Part shown: piece after piece, positions 43,316-57,492 of the stretch
Position numbering within the stretch: the stretch's first letter is position 1
Layout of the letters: every line of letters starts with the position of its first letter
From: Nocardia stercoris
GTDB taxonomy: Bacteria; Actinomycetota; Actinomycetes; Mycobacteriales; Mycobacteriaceae
Length of the DNA stretch: 64,000 nucleotides
Direction of reading: 5' to 3'
NCBI RefSeq assembly: GCF_003696265.1
Contig: NZ_RFFH01000001.1
Location: 744,001 to 808,000, forward strand
The notes under the pieces: generated by a model
The model's input: the letters and a program-made list of their open reading frames with translations, nothing else
What the model was told of the DNA's origin: nothing
Databases searched by the model: none
Made by a program: the position numbers and the translations under genes

Positions 43316-43521
43316 TCCCGGCGGGCCGCGTCACGGTCCGGTCGCGCCGGTATCGCGGTATGGCTGTGGCATAACGGAATCCGCCACCGAGTATTGGCTG
43401 AATGGATATTTCCAGCTGTTCCGTGAACCGGCCCGTGGTGGTCGACTGGTAGCAGTGGCCGCCGCGATTCGGTGCGAACCGGTGGCCGCCAGGACGATTC
43501 ACGAGACAGCGAGGAATTCCC

Positions 43522-43809
43522 ATGGCTTCCATCACATCCCGGCTCCGGACGGCGGTGATCGCGGCCGCGATCGTCACGACCGCGGGCGCGCCGCTACTGG
43601 TTACCGGAACTGCCTCGGCGGCACCGGTTTCCGGGCAGGCGTCGACCACGGCCGGGCCGATCGGTATCCGGGTGGCCGATGACGACGACTGGTATCACTG
43701 GCACTGCCGGATCGAGCACGAATGGTGGCGTCCCGGTTGCCACGGCGACTGGGACGACCACCACTGGCGCAACTATGTCCCCTGGTGGCTCGGGTCCGCT
43801 ATGTCGTGA
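43522..43809 (+). CDS. Small secreted His/Trp-rich protein
   Basis: 95 residues. Signal peptide RTAVIAAAIVTTAGAPLLVTGTASA-like with AxA cleavage before APVSGQ. The mature C-terminus is packed with aromatic and His residues (DDWYHWHCRIEHEWWRPGCH, GDWDDHHWRNYVPWW) and two Cys. It may bind metal; I know no characterised family. ATG 43522. The last 11 bases overlap the convergent CHAD gene. Confidence 0.65.
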   Translation: MASITSRLRTAVIAAAIVTTAGAPLLVTGTASAAPVSGQASTTAGPIGIRVADDDDWYHWHCRIEHEWWRPGCHGDWDDHHWRNYVPWWLGSAMS

Positions 43810-44779
43810 CGGACGCGAAGCGTCGGATCGAGCGGGGGCGAAGGAACCGGTGCACCGCGTGGGCGAGCTTGCCGCGGGTGTGCCGCTGATCGGCGGCCAG
43901 CAGGCCCGCTGATTCGCCGACGGCGAGCACCGTTGCCGCCGAGGCGGTTGCGGTGCTCAGCAGTTGTTCGGTGAGCTCCGGGAGCGCCCGGCGCTGCACT
44001 ACCGCGTCCTGATAGTCGCCCAGGACGTTCTGCAGCTTGCGCAGCTCGCGCAGCGCCTTGCGGGGCCGGGTCACCGGAGCGCAGAACTCGAGCAGATACC
44101 GGAGTTCCTTGCCGCGCTTGCGGAGCCGATGTATTTCGGTGTCGGCGGCGCTGCCGGTGATCGCCCGCGCCCGGCGGCGCACCTTCTTGCCGATGCGTGG
44201 TATTCGCGTGTCGGCCAATGTCTTCAATGTGATGTCCGACGTGCCGGCCCGGTCGCCCGCCGCGACCGCCGCGAGCTCGGTACGCCAGCTCTCGACGAAT
44301 TCGGTGAAGTGATTTCCGCGCAATTCGCGCATCATGGCGCGGTGGGCGCTGTTTCGTTGCCGGCGCACATGTGTGGTGAATTCCGTCAGGTCGGCCGGAG
44401 TCGCGGCCCGCAGCCGCGGCGCGAGCTCGCCGAGCCGCACGAGCAGGACATCGAGATCCCGCACCGGTGTGGTCGCCGCACCGAGCCGACGCAACTCGGC
44501 GGCCGCGGGAAGCACCAGTGGTTCGGGCAGCACGTCACCGGCCAGCTTCAGCAGGGCCCGGGCACGCCGCACCGCCACGCGCAGGTCGTGCAGTGCCTCG
44601 GTATCGGTGCCGTCGGCGACGCCGGGCATCGTGGTCAGGATGACTTCGGCCTGGTCGCAGAGGGCGGCGGCGACCGCGGCGGAGGCCGGGATCTCGGCCG
44701 GCGGCCGGTCGGTAGCGGGTGCGCCACGGCTGGGTACGGCGGGGTCGGCCGGGGCGGCCCGTTCGGTATCGCGCGGCAC
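43799..44779 (-). CDS. CHAD-domain protein
   Basis: 326 residues. CHAD signature LHDLRVAVRRARALLKLAGD, repeated conserved basic helices RRARAITGSAADTEIHRLRK and RGKELRYLLEFCAP, LQNVLGDYQDAVVQRRAL. CHAD domains bind polyphosphate via these Lys/Arg/His. The N-terminal 40 residues are Pro/Ala-rich. ATG 44779. No CYTH domain is fused. Confidence 0.87.
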   Translation of the reverse strand: MPRDTERAAPADPAVPSRGAPATDRPPAEIPASAAVAAALCDQAEVILTTMPGVADGTDTEALHDLRVAVRRARALLKLAGDVLPEPLVLPAAAELRRLGAATTPVRDLDVLLVRLGELAPRLRAATPADLTEFTTHVRRQRNSAHRAMMRELRGNHFTEFVESWRTELAAVAAGDRAGTSDITLKTLADTRIPRIGKKVRRRARAITGSAADTEIHRLRKRGKELRYLLEFCAPVTRPRKALRELRKLQNVLGDYQDAVVQRRALPELTEQLLSTATASAATVLAVGESAGLLAADQRHTRGKLAHAVHRFLRPRSIRRFASVTT

Positions 44780-45057
44780 CTCGTACCTTTCGGCGAACCG
44801 GGACGGAAAGTTATGTGTCAGCAGTATATGGCTACTCGCGAGTATCGGCCTGTTTCACCGTTCGCGCCATTTTCGATACACCTGACGAGGGACATTCGCG
44901 AGTGTCTCGAGGCTGCTCTGACCGGCCGATTTACGCCAATCTGGGGAATACCCGCTGGTAGTAATCTTCGGAGGGGTGGCAAGGTACGCCACCGTAGGTA
45001 TGGTGTTGCCCATCACTGAAGGAATTGTCCGATGCCCTGAGAGGGATTGAGCCAAAC

Positions 45058-50568
<5,511 letters not shown>

Positions 50569-50577
50569 TCAACAGCG

Positions 50578-50621
50578 ACAGTTGTTACCGCCGGTTCCAG
50601 CGGGACCGGCGGTAACACTGT
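50578..50621. terminator. Hairpin terminator after the carboxylase gene
   Basis: GTTACCGCCGGT (50584-50595) and ACCGGCGGTAAC (50605-50616) pair perfectly, and ACAGT/ACTGT extend the stem around one bulged T. It lies 10 bases past the stop and separates the carboxylase from the acyl-CoA dehydrogenase gene. Confidence 0.75.
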
Positions 50622-50678
50622 GTTCGAGGGCCGTTACGGTTCGAGGGATCGTGTAGACCCTCGACCATCGGAGTGCCC

Positions 50679-51821
50679 ATGACCGTGGACCGCCTGCTGC
50701 CCACCGACGAGGCACGCGAACTGATCGCGCTCACCCGCGATATCGCGGACAAAGTCCTCGAACCGATCGCGGCCGACTACGAGAGGCAGGAACGCTATCC
50801 CGAGCAGGCGTTCCGGGCGCTCGGTGCCGCCGGGCTGCTCAGCCTGCCGTATCCGGAGGAGTTCGGCGGCGGTGGCCAGCCCTACGAGGTCTACCTGCAG
50901 GTGCTGGAGGAGATCGCGGCCCGGTGGGCGGCCGTGGCCGTCGCGGTCAGCGTGCACAGTCTGTCCGCGCACCCGCTGTTCGTCTACGGCACCGACGAGC
51001 AGCGGCGGCGCTGGCTGCCGGAGATGATGTCGGGCAACCTGATCGGCGCCTACAGCCTGTCCGAGGCGCACGCCGGATCGGATGCCGCGGCACTGCGCTG
51101 CCGGGCCACCGAGGTCGACGGCGGCTACCGGATCACCGGGACCAAGGCGTGGATCACCAGCGGTGGCCGGGCCGACTACTACACGCTGTTCGCGCGTACC
51201 GGCGAGGGCTCCCGCGGCATCTCCTGCTTCCTGGTCCCCGCCGACACCGCCGGACTGTCGTTCGGCAAGCCAGAGGAGAAGATGGGCCTGCGTGCGGTGC
51301 CGACCACCACCGCGGCCTACGACGACGCGTTCGTCCCCGCCGACCGGTTGATCGGCACTCCGGGCCAGGGCCTGTCGATCGCGTTCAGCGCCTTGGATTC
51401 CGGGCGCCTGGGGATCGCCGCCGTCGCCACCGGGCTCGCGCAGCGGGCGCTGGACGACGCGGTGGCCTACGCCAAGGAGCGGGAAGCGTTCGGGCGGGCC
51501 ATCATCGACCATCAGGGCCTGGGATTCGTGCTCGCCGATATGGCCGCGGCCGTCGACGCGGCCCGCGCCACCTACCTCGACGCCGCTCGCCGGCGCGACG
51601 CCGGGCTGCCGTATTCCCGGCAGGCGAGCGTGGCGAAGCTGGTCGCCACCGATGCCGCCATGAAGGTCACCACCGACGCGGTCCAGGTGTTCGGCGGTGC
51701 CGGCTACACCCAGGACTTCCCGGTGGAGCGGTACATGCGGGAAGCCAAGATCACGCAGATCTTCGAGGGCACCAACCAGATCCAGCGGCTGGTCATCGCT
51801 CGCGATCTCGCAGGCAAGTGA
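50679..51821 (+). CDS. Acyl-CoA dehydrogenase
   Basis: 380 residues of the FAD-dependent family: AAGLLSLPYPEEFGGGGQPY, YSLSEAHAGSDAAALRCRAT, GTKAWITSGGRADYYTLFAR, and catalytic Glu in KITQIFEGTNQIQRLVIAR. The catalytic base in that C-terminal position is typical of short/medium-chain enzymes. ATG 50679 or GTG 50673 could start it. It follows the carboxylase after a terminator-like hairpin, so it has its own promoter. Confidence 0.92.
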   Translation: MTVDRLLPTDEARELIALTRDIADKVLEPIAADYERQERYPEQAFRALGAAGLLSLPYPEEFGGGGQPYEVYLQVLEEIAARWAAVAVAVSVHSLSAHPLFVYGTDEQRRRWLPEMMSGNLIGAYSLSEAHAGSDAAALRCRATEVDGGYRITGTKAWITSGGRADYYTLFARTGEGSRGISCFLVPADTAGLSFGKPEEKMGLRAVPTTTAAYDDAFVPADRLIGTPGQGLSIAFSALDSGRLGIAAVATGLAQRALDDAVAYAKEREAFGRAIIDHQGLGFVLADMAAAVDAARATYLDAARRRDAGLPYSRQASVAKLVATDAAMKVTTDAVQVFGGAGYTQDFPVERYMREAKITQIFEGTNQIQRLVIARDLAGK

Positions 51822-51838
51822 ACTCTCGGCAAACACAG

Positions 51839-51868
51839 CTCGGGGCCCGTCGGATGACGGGCCCCGAG
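51839..51868. terminator. Bidirectional hairpin terminator
   Basis: CTCGGGGCCCGTC and GACGGGCCCCGAG form a perfect 13-bp stem with loop GGAT, between the convergent acyl-CoA dehydrogenase and GlsB-family genes. Confidence 0.8.
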
Positions 51869-51879
51869 TCGTGTCCGGG

Positions 51880-52143
51880 TCAGACGCGGGCGCGTATCGC
51901 CTGATAGATCAGCAGGACGATCACGGCCCCGAAGATCGAGCCCAGCCAGGTGTGGCTGACCGGTGTGTGCACGCTGAACTTGTGCGGGGCGAACACCAGG
52001 CTGCCGATGGTGCCGCCGACGAAGCTGCCGATGATGCCGATGACGGCCGTGGCGATCCAGCCCATGGACTGCTTGCCGGGCACGATCAACCGGGCGATCG
52101 CACCCGCTATCAGGCCGACGATGATCATCCAGAGCACACTCAT
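51880..52143 (-). CDS. GlsB/YeaQ/YmgE-family stress membrane protein
   Basis: 87 residues, three membrane segments (WMIIVGLIAGAIARLIVPG, IATAVIGIIGSFVGGTIGSL, LGSIFGAVIVLLIYQAI) with the family's Gly-rich pattern. Function not established; members appear in envelope stress responses. CAGGAGAATCTC precedes ATG 52143. It lies 16 bases downstream of an HdeD-family gene, likely the same transcript. Confidence 0.85.
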   Translation of the reverse strand: MSVLWMIIVGLIAGAIARLIVPGKQSMGWIATAVIGIIGSFVGGTIGSLVFAPHKFSVHTPVSHTWLGSIFGAVIVLLIYQAIRARV

Positions 52144-52159
52144 GAGATTCTCCTGACCG

Positions 52160-52735
52160 CTACAGGTGGTTGGCCGCCGAGCGCAGCTGGAACCCGGAGA
52201 TGAATTCCATGACACCCAGCACGATCATTGTGATCCCGACCGCCAGGGTCAGGGTCGCGATCGAGCTGATCGGCCAGGCCATCAGCATGAATCCGCCGAT
52301 CAGCACCAGGATTCCGAAGAAGATCGCCCACCCGCGTCCGGGTGTGCCGGAGGGGGCGTCGGCGGCCGCGATCAGCGCCGAGATCCCACGGAACAGCCAG
52401 CTGATGCCGATCCAGATGGCCAGCAGGAAGATGGCGTTGCCGACGTGGCGGAAGGCGAAGAACGCCAGGATGAGCGACAGTGCACCCGAGATCAGGGCCA
52501 TGACCCGGAAACCGGTACCGACGTGGGGTCCGAATGCGCTCACGAGCTGCAACACACCGGACACGATCAGGTAGATCCCGAACAGGACGCCCGCGACGAG
52601 CAACGACGGCCCGGGCCAGGCCAGGATGATGATGCCGAGAACGACCGACAGCAGCCCGAGCGTGAGCTCCGACTGCCAGGCGCCTCGCGCCAGCGCGTGC
52701 AGTGGGCTTTCCGGTACGTAGGTTGCATTACTCAT
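52160..52735 (-). CDS. HdeD-family membrane protein
   Basis: 191 residues with six membrane segments in two similar halves (LTLGLLSVVLGIIILAWPGP and GWAIFFGILVLIGGFMLMAW), typical of HdeD/DUF308. HdeD was named for acid resistance in E. coli; the role here is unknown. ATG 52735. It forms a two-gene stress-type unit with the GlsB-family gene. Confidence 0.85.
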   Translation of the reverse strand: MSNATYVPESPLHALARGAWQSELTLGLLSVVLGIIILAWPGPSLLVAGVLFGIYLIVSGVLQLVSAFGPHVGTGFRVMALISGALSLILAFFAFRHVGNAIFLLAIWIGISWLFRGISALIAAADAPSGTPGRGWAIFFGILVLIGGFMLMAWPISSIATLTLAVGITMIVLGVMEFISGFQLRSAANHL

Positions 52736-52822
52736 TCCCGGAGAATAGTTCCGTTCGGGCGATTTCCGAGCCCGAGAATCAGCTGGCAGCCAACGTGTCG
52801 CGAACTTGTAGCTACATCGTAA

Positions 52823-52853
52823 TTAGACGCCCGCGGTCGTTCTCCCCCGGTGG
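52823..52853 (-). pseudogene. Remnant of an AraC-type C-terminal tail
   Basis: On the minus strand this stretch reads HRGRTTAGV-stop, nearly the same as the end HRGRTTADV-stop of the regulator at 52954. Twenty-six of 28 bases match the tail at 52957-52982. Nothing else of the gene is seen, so it is probably a leftover of recombination or a partial tandem duplication. Confidence 0.55.
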
Positions 52854-52953
52854 GGAGCTGACATAGCTGGTCCCGCAGCGGGGGTTGGCCGAGGCGTGGG
52901 CAACTGCCGACTGGCGCGTAGTCGGGTGGTCGAGACAGTCAGCGGCGCAAAGC

Positions 52954-53985
52954 TCAGACGTCCGCGGTAGTTCTCCCCCGGTGTGTGCGGGCGAAGTGGC
53001 CGGGGGGTTGGCCTTTCCAGGAGCGGAAGGCGGTGGCGAAGGCGGAGACGCTGGAGTAGCCGAGGCGGTCGGCGACTTGTTCGACGGTGAGTCCGGCGGT
53101 GAGGAGTTCTTCGGCGAGGAGTCCGATGGTTTCGGTGGAGAGTTCGCGGAAGGTGGTTCCTTCGTCGGCGAGGCGGCGGCGGAGGGTGCGGACGGAGAGG
53201 TCGAGGTCGGCGGCGATGTGGGTTTGGTCGGTGACGCCGCCGTGGCGGATGAGGAGTTGGCGGACTCGGCCGCTGATCCCGACTCGGTTGCTGCGCCGCT
53301 GGATCAGGTCGGTGCACTCCTGCTCGTAGTAGCGCGCGGTCCACAGGTTGCCTTGCGGCAGCCGGACGTCCAGTTCGCGCGCATCCCACACCAGGATCGC
53401 GCGCGGAGCGCCGAACATGATCTTCTCCGCGCCGAACAGCGCGCCGAACATCTCGTAGATCGGATGGGCCGCCATCGGCATCTCCGCCCGCAGCGTGCGC
53501 ACCTGGATCGGGATCAGGTCCTGCTGCAGGGTCGCGATGGCGGCCAGGTCGCGTTCCAGGGTGAACCGGCGCAGATGCGGGGGGATGTCGTGGTCGTCGC
53601 AGACCATCCACAGCTCGCTGCCGTGGTCCTGCAGCGTGTAGCGGGAGGCGGTGAACAGCAGGTCGGCGTGCCGTAACGCGATCTCGGCGGCGTGCCGCAG
53701 GGTGGGGCAGCTGAGCATGGCGAAGCCGAGCAGCCCGAGGCTGGGCGGGTGGCACAGCAGGCCGGCCATCAGACCCAGGCCGGGTTCGTCGTCGAGGGCG
53801 GCGACCACGTTGGAGGTGAGCGCCAGCTCCTGTTGCCGGGTGATGTCGGCGTTGGGGTCCTGCAGCACGTGCTCCGGGATACCCGTGTGCCGAAGAATTG
53901 CCGATAGGGGTATTCCCCGGCTCAGTGCGAATTCCACGAGCAGTGCCGCTCCCGCGACCGATCGCAAATGCACTGGTTCGTTCAC
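52954..53985 (-). CDS. AraC-type regulator (OruR/ArgR-like), copy A
   Basis: About 343 residues. N-terminal arabinose-binding-type regulatory domain (HLRSVAGAALLVEFALSRGI, LMAGLLCHPPSLGLLGFAML, HPIYEMFGALFGAEKIMFGA), C-terminal AraC HTHs (ISGRVRQLLIRHGGVTDQTH, VEQVADRLGYSSVSAFATAF, WKGQPPGHFARTHRGR). The DNA encoding the last ~100 residues is identical to copy B for 306 bases, while the N-terminal parts clearly differ. Start GTG 53985 (TTG 53988 possible); ribosome site weak. Confidence 0.85.
   Translation of the reverse strand: MNEPVHLRSVAGAALLVEFALSRGIPLSAILRHTGIPEHVLQDPNADITRQQELALTSNVVAALDDEPGLGLMAGLLCHPPSLGLLGFAMLSCPTLRHAAEIALRHADLLFTASRYTLQDHGSELWMVCDDHDIPPHLRRFTLERDLAAIATLQQDLIPIQVRTLRAEMPMAAHPIYEMFGALFGAEKIMFGAPRAILVWDARELDVRLPQGNLWTARYYEQECTDLIQRRSNRVGISGRVRQLLIRHGGVTDQTHIAADLDLSVRTLRRRLADEGTTFRELSTETIGLLAEELLTAGLTVEQVADRLGYSSVSAFATAFRSWKGQPPGHFARTHRGRTTADV
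52981..53286. repeat. 306-bp direct repeat, copy A
   Basis: Identical by eye to 54125-54430. It encodes the DNA-binding domain and tail of regulator copy A. On the coding strand it uses many CTC, GAA, CAA and ACC codons, unlike the CTG/GAG-rich N-terminal parts, hinting at an origin different from the flanking sequence. Confidence 0.85.
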
Positions 53986-54097
53986 CAATGCATAGTCGCA
54001 CCATCGAGCGCCGGCCGGAAGTACCAGGGTTGCCGAGTGATCAGACAGTTGTGGTCCGGTACCGGCCCGGGGGTGCGGGCCGGTACCGGTCTTCCGG

Positions 54098-55138
54098 TCA
54101 GACCTTTGCCGTCGATCTCCCCCTGTGTGTGCGGGCGAAGTGGCCGGGGGGTTGGCCTTTCCAGGAGCGGAAGGCGGTGGCGAAGGCGGAGACGCTGGAG
54201 TAGCCGAGGCGGTCGGCGACTTGTTCGACGGTGAGTCCGGCGGTGAGGAGTTCTTCGGCGAGGAGTCCGATGGTTTCGGTGGAGAGTTCGCGGAAGGTGG
54301 TTCCTTCGTCGGCGAGGCGGCGGCGGAGGGTGCGGACGGAGAGGTCGAGGTCGGCGGCGATGTGGGTTTGGTCGGTGACGCCGCCGTGGCGGATGAGGAG
54401 TTGGCGGACTCGGCCGCTGATCCCGACTCGCCCCCGGCGACGCTGCACGATCTCCGCGCACTGCTGCTCGTAGAACCGGGCGGTCGTCGGATTCGATTGG
54501 GGGAGCGGCATATCCATCATGGCGGCCGGTGCGGCCAGAATGGTCGGGCGCGCACCGAAATCGATCCGGTCGACCCCGAACAGGGCGCCGAACATCTCGT
54601 AGATCGGGTGCGCCGGCAACACCACCTGCACCCGCGACAGCGGCAGCCGAGTCGGCAGCAGATCCTGCTGGATGGTGGCCAGGGCGGCCAGGTCGCGCTC
54701 CATCGCGAACCGGCGCACCTCGGGCGGGACGCCGCGATCGTCGCGCACGATCCACAGTTCGTCGCCGTGTTCCTCGAGCCAGTGCCGGCCCACCACGAAC
54801 AGCAGATCGCTGTAGCGCAGCGAGATCTCGAGCGCCCGGCGCAGCGTGGAACTACTGGCGATGGCGAATCCGAGCACGCCCAGGCTGGGCGGGTGGCACA
54901 GCAGCCCGGCCATCAATCCGAGGCCGGGTTCGTCACCGGTGGCCGACACGATATTGCGCATCACGGCCAGTTCTTGTCGTAGCGAGATCTCGGCGCTGTG
55001 GTCCGTTAGCTGGTCCGCGTGAATATCCGTATTGCGCAAAATGTCCGGCAATTTCAGGCCGCGAGTCTGGGCGAATTCGGCGAGTAGCGTTGCGCTGGCA
55101 ATCGAACGGATCTGGGCATGTTGCTGCGATCCCCGCAT
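54098..55138 (-). CDS. AraC-type regulator (OruR/ArgR-like), copy B
   Basis: About 346 residues, same architecture as copy A: N-terminal regulatory domain (QIRSIASATLLAEFAQTRGL, LMAGLLCHPPSLGVLGFAIA, HPIYEMFGALFGVDRIDFGA) and the identical DNA-binding cassette ending HRGRSTAKV. Both copies should recognise the same DNA but sense different signals. ATG 55138 or GTG 55147 starts it. Tandem, same strand, about 110 bases upstream of copy A. Confidence 0.85.
   Translation of the reverse strand: MRGSQQHAQIRSIASATLLAEFAQTRGLKLPDILRNTDIHADQLTDHSAEISLRQELAVMRNIVSATGDEPGLGLMAGLLCHPPSLGVLGFAIASSSTLRRALEISLRYSDLLFVVGRHWLEEHGDELWIVRDDRGVPPEVRRFAMERDLAALATIQQDLLPTRLPLSRVQVVLPAHPIYEMFGALFGVDRIDFGARPTILAAPAAMMDMPLPQSNPTTARFYEQQCAEIVQRRRGRVGISGRVRQLLIRHGGVTDQTHIAADLDLSVRTLRRRLADEGTTFRELSTETIGLLAEELLTAGLTVEQVADRLGYSSVSAFATAFRSWKGQPPGHFARTHRGRSTAKV
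54125..54430. repeat. 306-bp direct repeat, copy B
   Basis: Partner of 52981-53286 at an offset of 1144 bases; identity stops sharply at both ends. The sharp edges at the HTH boundary suggest gene conversion or domain exchange between the two paralogues. Confidence 0.85.
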
Positions 55139-55303
55139 GTGGTCCACACCGAAAATCGTCGCAGACCACGGGCGTTCGTGTCGGTGGAATCAACGCCGTC
55201 ACCATGGTCTACCCGGTAGTAGTGTGGCGCGCGGCCGATATCCGCAGTTTTCTGGCCCATCGGCCGCTGGTGGTTGCCGAAAGGTCGCTCTACCGTATTT
55301 CTC

Positions 55304-55627
55304 ATGTGGCGCAGCTACTTTGCCGACAAGCCCCGGATACACGCCCGCATCTCCGCCGGATCCGCGGCAGGTCGAAGCGTCACCGAGATCCAGCAGCGCC
55401 TGCTGGCCGAGGCGGCGGCCCGCTCCGGTGGCCGGTTCTCGCAGCCCACATCGGATCCGGATTCCCTGCCCGGGCCGACGGTCCACACCGCGCCCTTACG
55501 CCCGCCGGATGTCGCGACCGCCCATCTGCTGATGCAGGAGCACGTCGAATGCTCGGTGGCCGCGTGCCCGCGCAAGGCGTCGGCCTATCGGGTGCTGATC
55601 GAGACCGGCCGGATCGTCCCGCGGTGA
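55304..55627 (+). CDS. Small hypothetical protein
   Basis: 107 residues, soluble, with a helical N-terminus (GSAAGRSVTEIQQRLLAEAA), a Pro-rich middle (DPDSLPGPTVHTAPLRPPDV) and a C-terminal VECSVAACPRKASAYRVLIE with two Cys. No family recognised. ATG 55304 is preceded by AAAGG at some distance. Convergent with the methyltransferase gene. Confidence 0.55.
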   Translation: MWRSYFADKPRIHARISAGSAAGRSVTEIQQRLLAEAAARSGGRFSQPTSDPDSLPGPTVHTAPLRPPDVATAHLLMQEHVECSVAACPRKASAYRVLIETGRIVPR

Positions 55628-55637
55628 GACCGGCCGC

Positions 55638-56387
55638 TCACAGGTCCACGGTCAGCAAGCGGTAGCCGAGATCGAGTTCGGTGCGCAGCAACAGATCCCG
55701 ATGCCGCTCGGCCCACGCACCGCTGGCCAGATCGGCTCGCAGGCGCGAAAGCCCTTCGCTCAGTTCCGCTTCCGGCGTCAGGGCCAGCATCGACATACCC
55801 GCCCGGTTCACCGGGCTGAGATAGGCCTGCGGCCGGCGCCAGAACGCGCCGCCGAAACCGTCGGCGCAGTCGTGCGGTACCGGCACCGGGGTGACGGTGA
55901 CTTCGCCCAGGAGCGCGATCAATTCGTCCATTGGAACCGCGAGCAGCCCGTCGGTCTCGGCGGCGGCGGGCAGATACTCGCGCAGCAGCCAGAATTCGGC
56001 GAAGACCGCCGGGTCCCAGGTGAGGATCACCAGCCGGCGCCGCGCCACCCGGCGCATCTCGGCGAGCCCGCCGGCCAGGTCGTGCCAATGGTGCACGGTC
56101 AGGACGGCCAGGGCCGCGTCTACCGAAACCGATTGCAGTGGAAGGCGTTCGGCCACCCCCTGGATCGCCGGGGCGGACCCGGGCGGCCGCTGCCCCAGCA
56201 TGACCAGGCTGGGATCGATCGCCACGACGGTGCGCTGCGGCTCGTAGGAGCCGGTCCCCGCACCGATATCGGCCACCGAGGACATCCCGCGCAACGCGTG
56301 CTCGATCCGTGCGCCGATGCGGGGATCGGATCTGCGGGTGCGGGCATAGGTACGACCGGTCGAGTCGTAGCGGGTCACGCCTCTCAT
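55638..56387 (-). CDS. Class I SAM-dependent methyltransferase
   Basis: 249 residues, Methyltransf_11 style: VADIGAGTGSYE (SAM loop), VVAIDPSLVMLGQR (acidic loop), GVAERLPLQSVSVDAALAVL, VHHWHDLAGGLAEMRRVARR and VILTWDP. The substrate is unknown. ATG 56387. Divergent from the LLM oxidoreductase gene by about 120 bases. Confidence 0.85.
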   Translation of the reverse strand: MRGVTRYDSTGRTYARTRRSDPRIGARIEHALRGMSSVADIGAGTGSYEPQRTVVAIDPSLVMLGQRPPGSAPAIQGVAERLPLQSVSVDAALAVLTVHHWHDLAGGLAEMRRVARRRLVILTWDPAVFAEFWLLREYLPAAAETDGLLAVPMDELIALLGEVTVTPVPVPHDCADGFGGAFWRRPQAYLSPVNRAGMSMLALTPEAELSEGLSRLRADLASGAWAERHRDLLLRTELDLGYRLLTVDL

Positions 56388-56507
56388 GGTGCCACGCCGG
56401 ATGTTCGCATAGGGCGGACTATTCGGACGCGCTCGCGGCCGGTGCCCGCACTATCCTGCTACTCGGTAAGCGTCCCGTGTCTCCCGTCCGAGTCGGAGGA
56501 AGCAGCA

Positions 56508-57371
56508 ATGGATCTGAGCTTGCACTACTGGAACTTCTCCACCCCCGCGGACCCGCGGCGTACGGCAACGACGCTCGCCGAGACCGCGCGCTACGCCGAA
56601 CAGGCGGGGTTCGTCGAATTCACCGTCATGGACCACTACTTCCAGATGGAGTTGCGCGGCACCGCCGACGAGCCGATGCTCGAGGCCTACACCACGCTGG
56701 GCTTCGTGGCCGCCGCGACCGAGCGGATGCGGCTGGGCGTGTTGGTCACCGGGGTGATGTACCGGTACCCGGGCCTGCTGGCCAAGATCGTCACCACGCT
56801 CGACGTTCTCTCCCAGGGCCGGGCCCAGCTGGGGATCGGTGCCTCCTGGTACGAGCGGGAGCAGCGGGCACTCGGCGTGCCGGTGGTTCCGGTCGCGGAA
56901 CGGTTCGAGCGCCTGGAGGAGACGCTGCAGATCTGTCTGCAGATGTGGGGCGACGACAACGGCCCCTACCGCGGCACGCACTACCAGCTCGACGAGACCC
57001 TGTGCGTCCCGGCGCCGTTGACCCGCCCGCACCCGCCGATCCTGATCGGTGGTGGCGGTGAGCGCAAGACGCTGCTGCTGGTCGCCCGCTACGCCCAGGC
57101 CTGCAACGTCTTCACCAGCAGTGTCGAGGATGTGGCGCGCAAGCTCGACGTTCTGCGGGCGCACTGCGAGGCCGAGGGCCGCGACTACGACGCGATCCGC
57201 AAGACGGCGACCTACATGGGCCCGGTCCTGGCCGACCCGGACGCCTTCCTGGCGGACGCGGAACGCTATGCGGCACTGGGTATCACGCAATTCGACGTGA
57301 TGCCCGACGGGGATCCGCTCGCCTACACCGAGGGTGTGGCGAAACTGGTGCCCAAGCTGGCCGCTATGTGA
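56508..57371 (+). CDS. LLM-class F420-dependent oxidoreductase
   Basis: 287 residues of luciferase-like TIM barrel: MDLSLHYWNFSTPADPRRTA, EYTVMDHYFQ-like stretch FVEFTVMDHYFQMELRGTAD, RMRLGVLVTGVMYRYPGLLA, ALGIGASWYEREQRALG-like motif, and ILIGGGGERKTLLLVARYAQ. F420 is the expected cofactor in this genus; substrate unknown. GGAGGAAGCAGCA precedes ATG 56508. Confidence 0.9.
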   Translation: MDLSLHYWNFSTPADPRRTATTLAETARYAEQAGFVEFTVMDHYFQMELRGTADEPMLEAYTTLGFVAAATERMRLGVLVTGVMYRYPGLLAKIVTTLDVLSQGRAQLGIGASWYEREQRALGVPVVPVAERFERLEETLQICLQMWGDDNGPYRGTHYQLDETLCVPAPLTRPHPPILIGGGGERKTLLLVARYAQACNVFTSSVEDVARKLDVLRAHCEAEGRDYDAIRKTATYMGPVLADPDAFLADAERYAALGITQFDVMPDGDPLAYTEGVAKLVPKLAAM

Positions 57372-57377
57372 GTCGGC

Positions 57378-57427
57378 GCTACCGATCCGGCGTCCGGTGT
57401 GGTGCCGGGTCGGGTCGGATCGGTAGC
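57378..57427. terminator. Bidirectional hairpin terminator
   Basis: GCTACCGATCC (57378-57388) and GGATCGGTAGC (57417-57427) form a perfect 11-bp stem; the 28-base loop is G/C-rich. It lies just after the LLM gene and before the end of the convergent MBL-fold gene. Confidence 0.65.
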
Positions 57428-57492
57428 GGCCGCACCTGCTCGCGTCGCACGAGCCCGCTGGGCACACCCGTGCGGCCGCGGGCGGCCCGCCG

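Noticed and set aside
52823..54004. 393-residue frame across regulator copy A
   Set aside because: Arg/Pro/His-rich alternative frame; only its last codons coincide with the real tail remnant.
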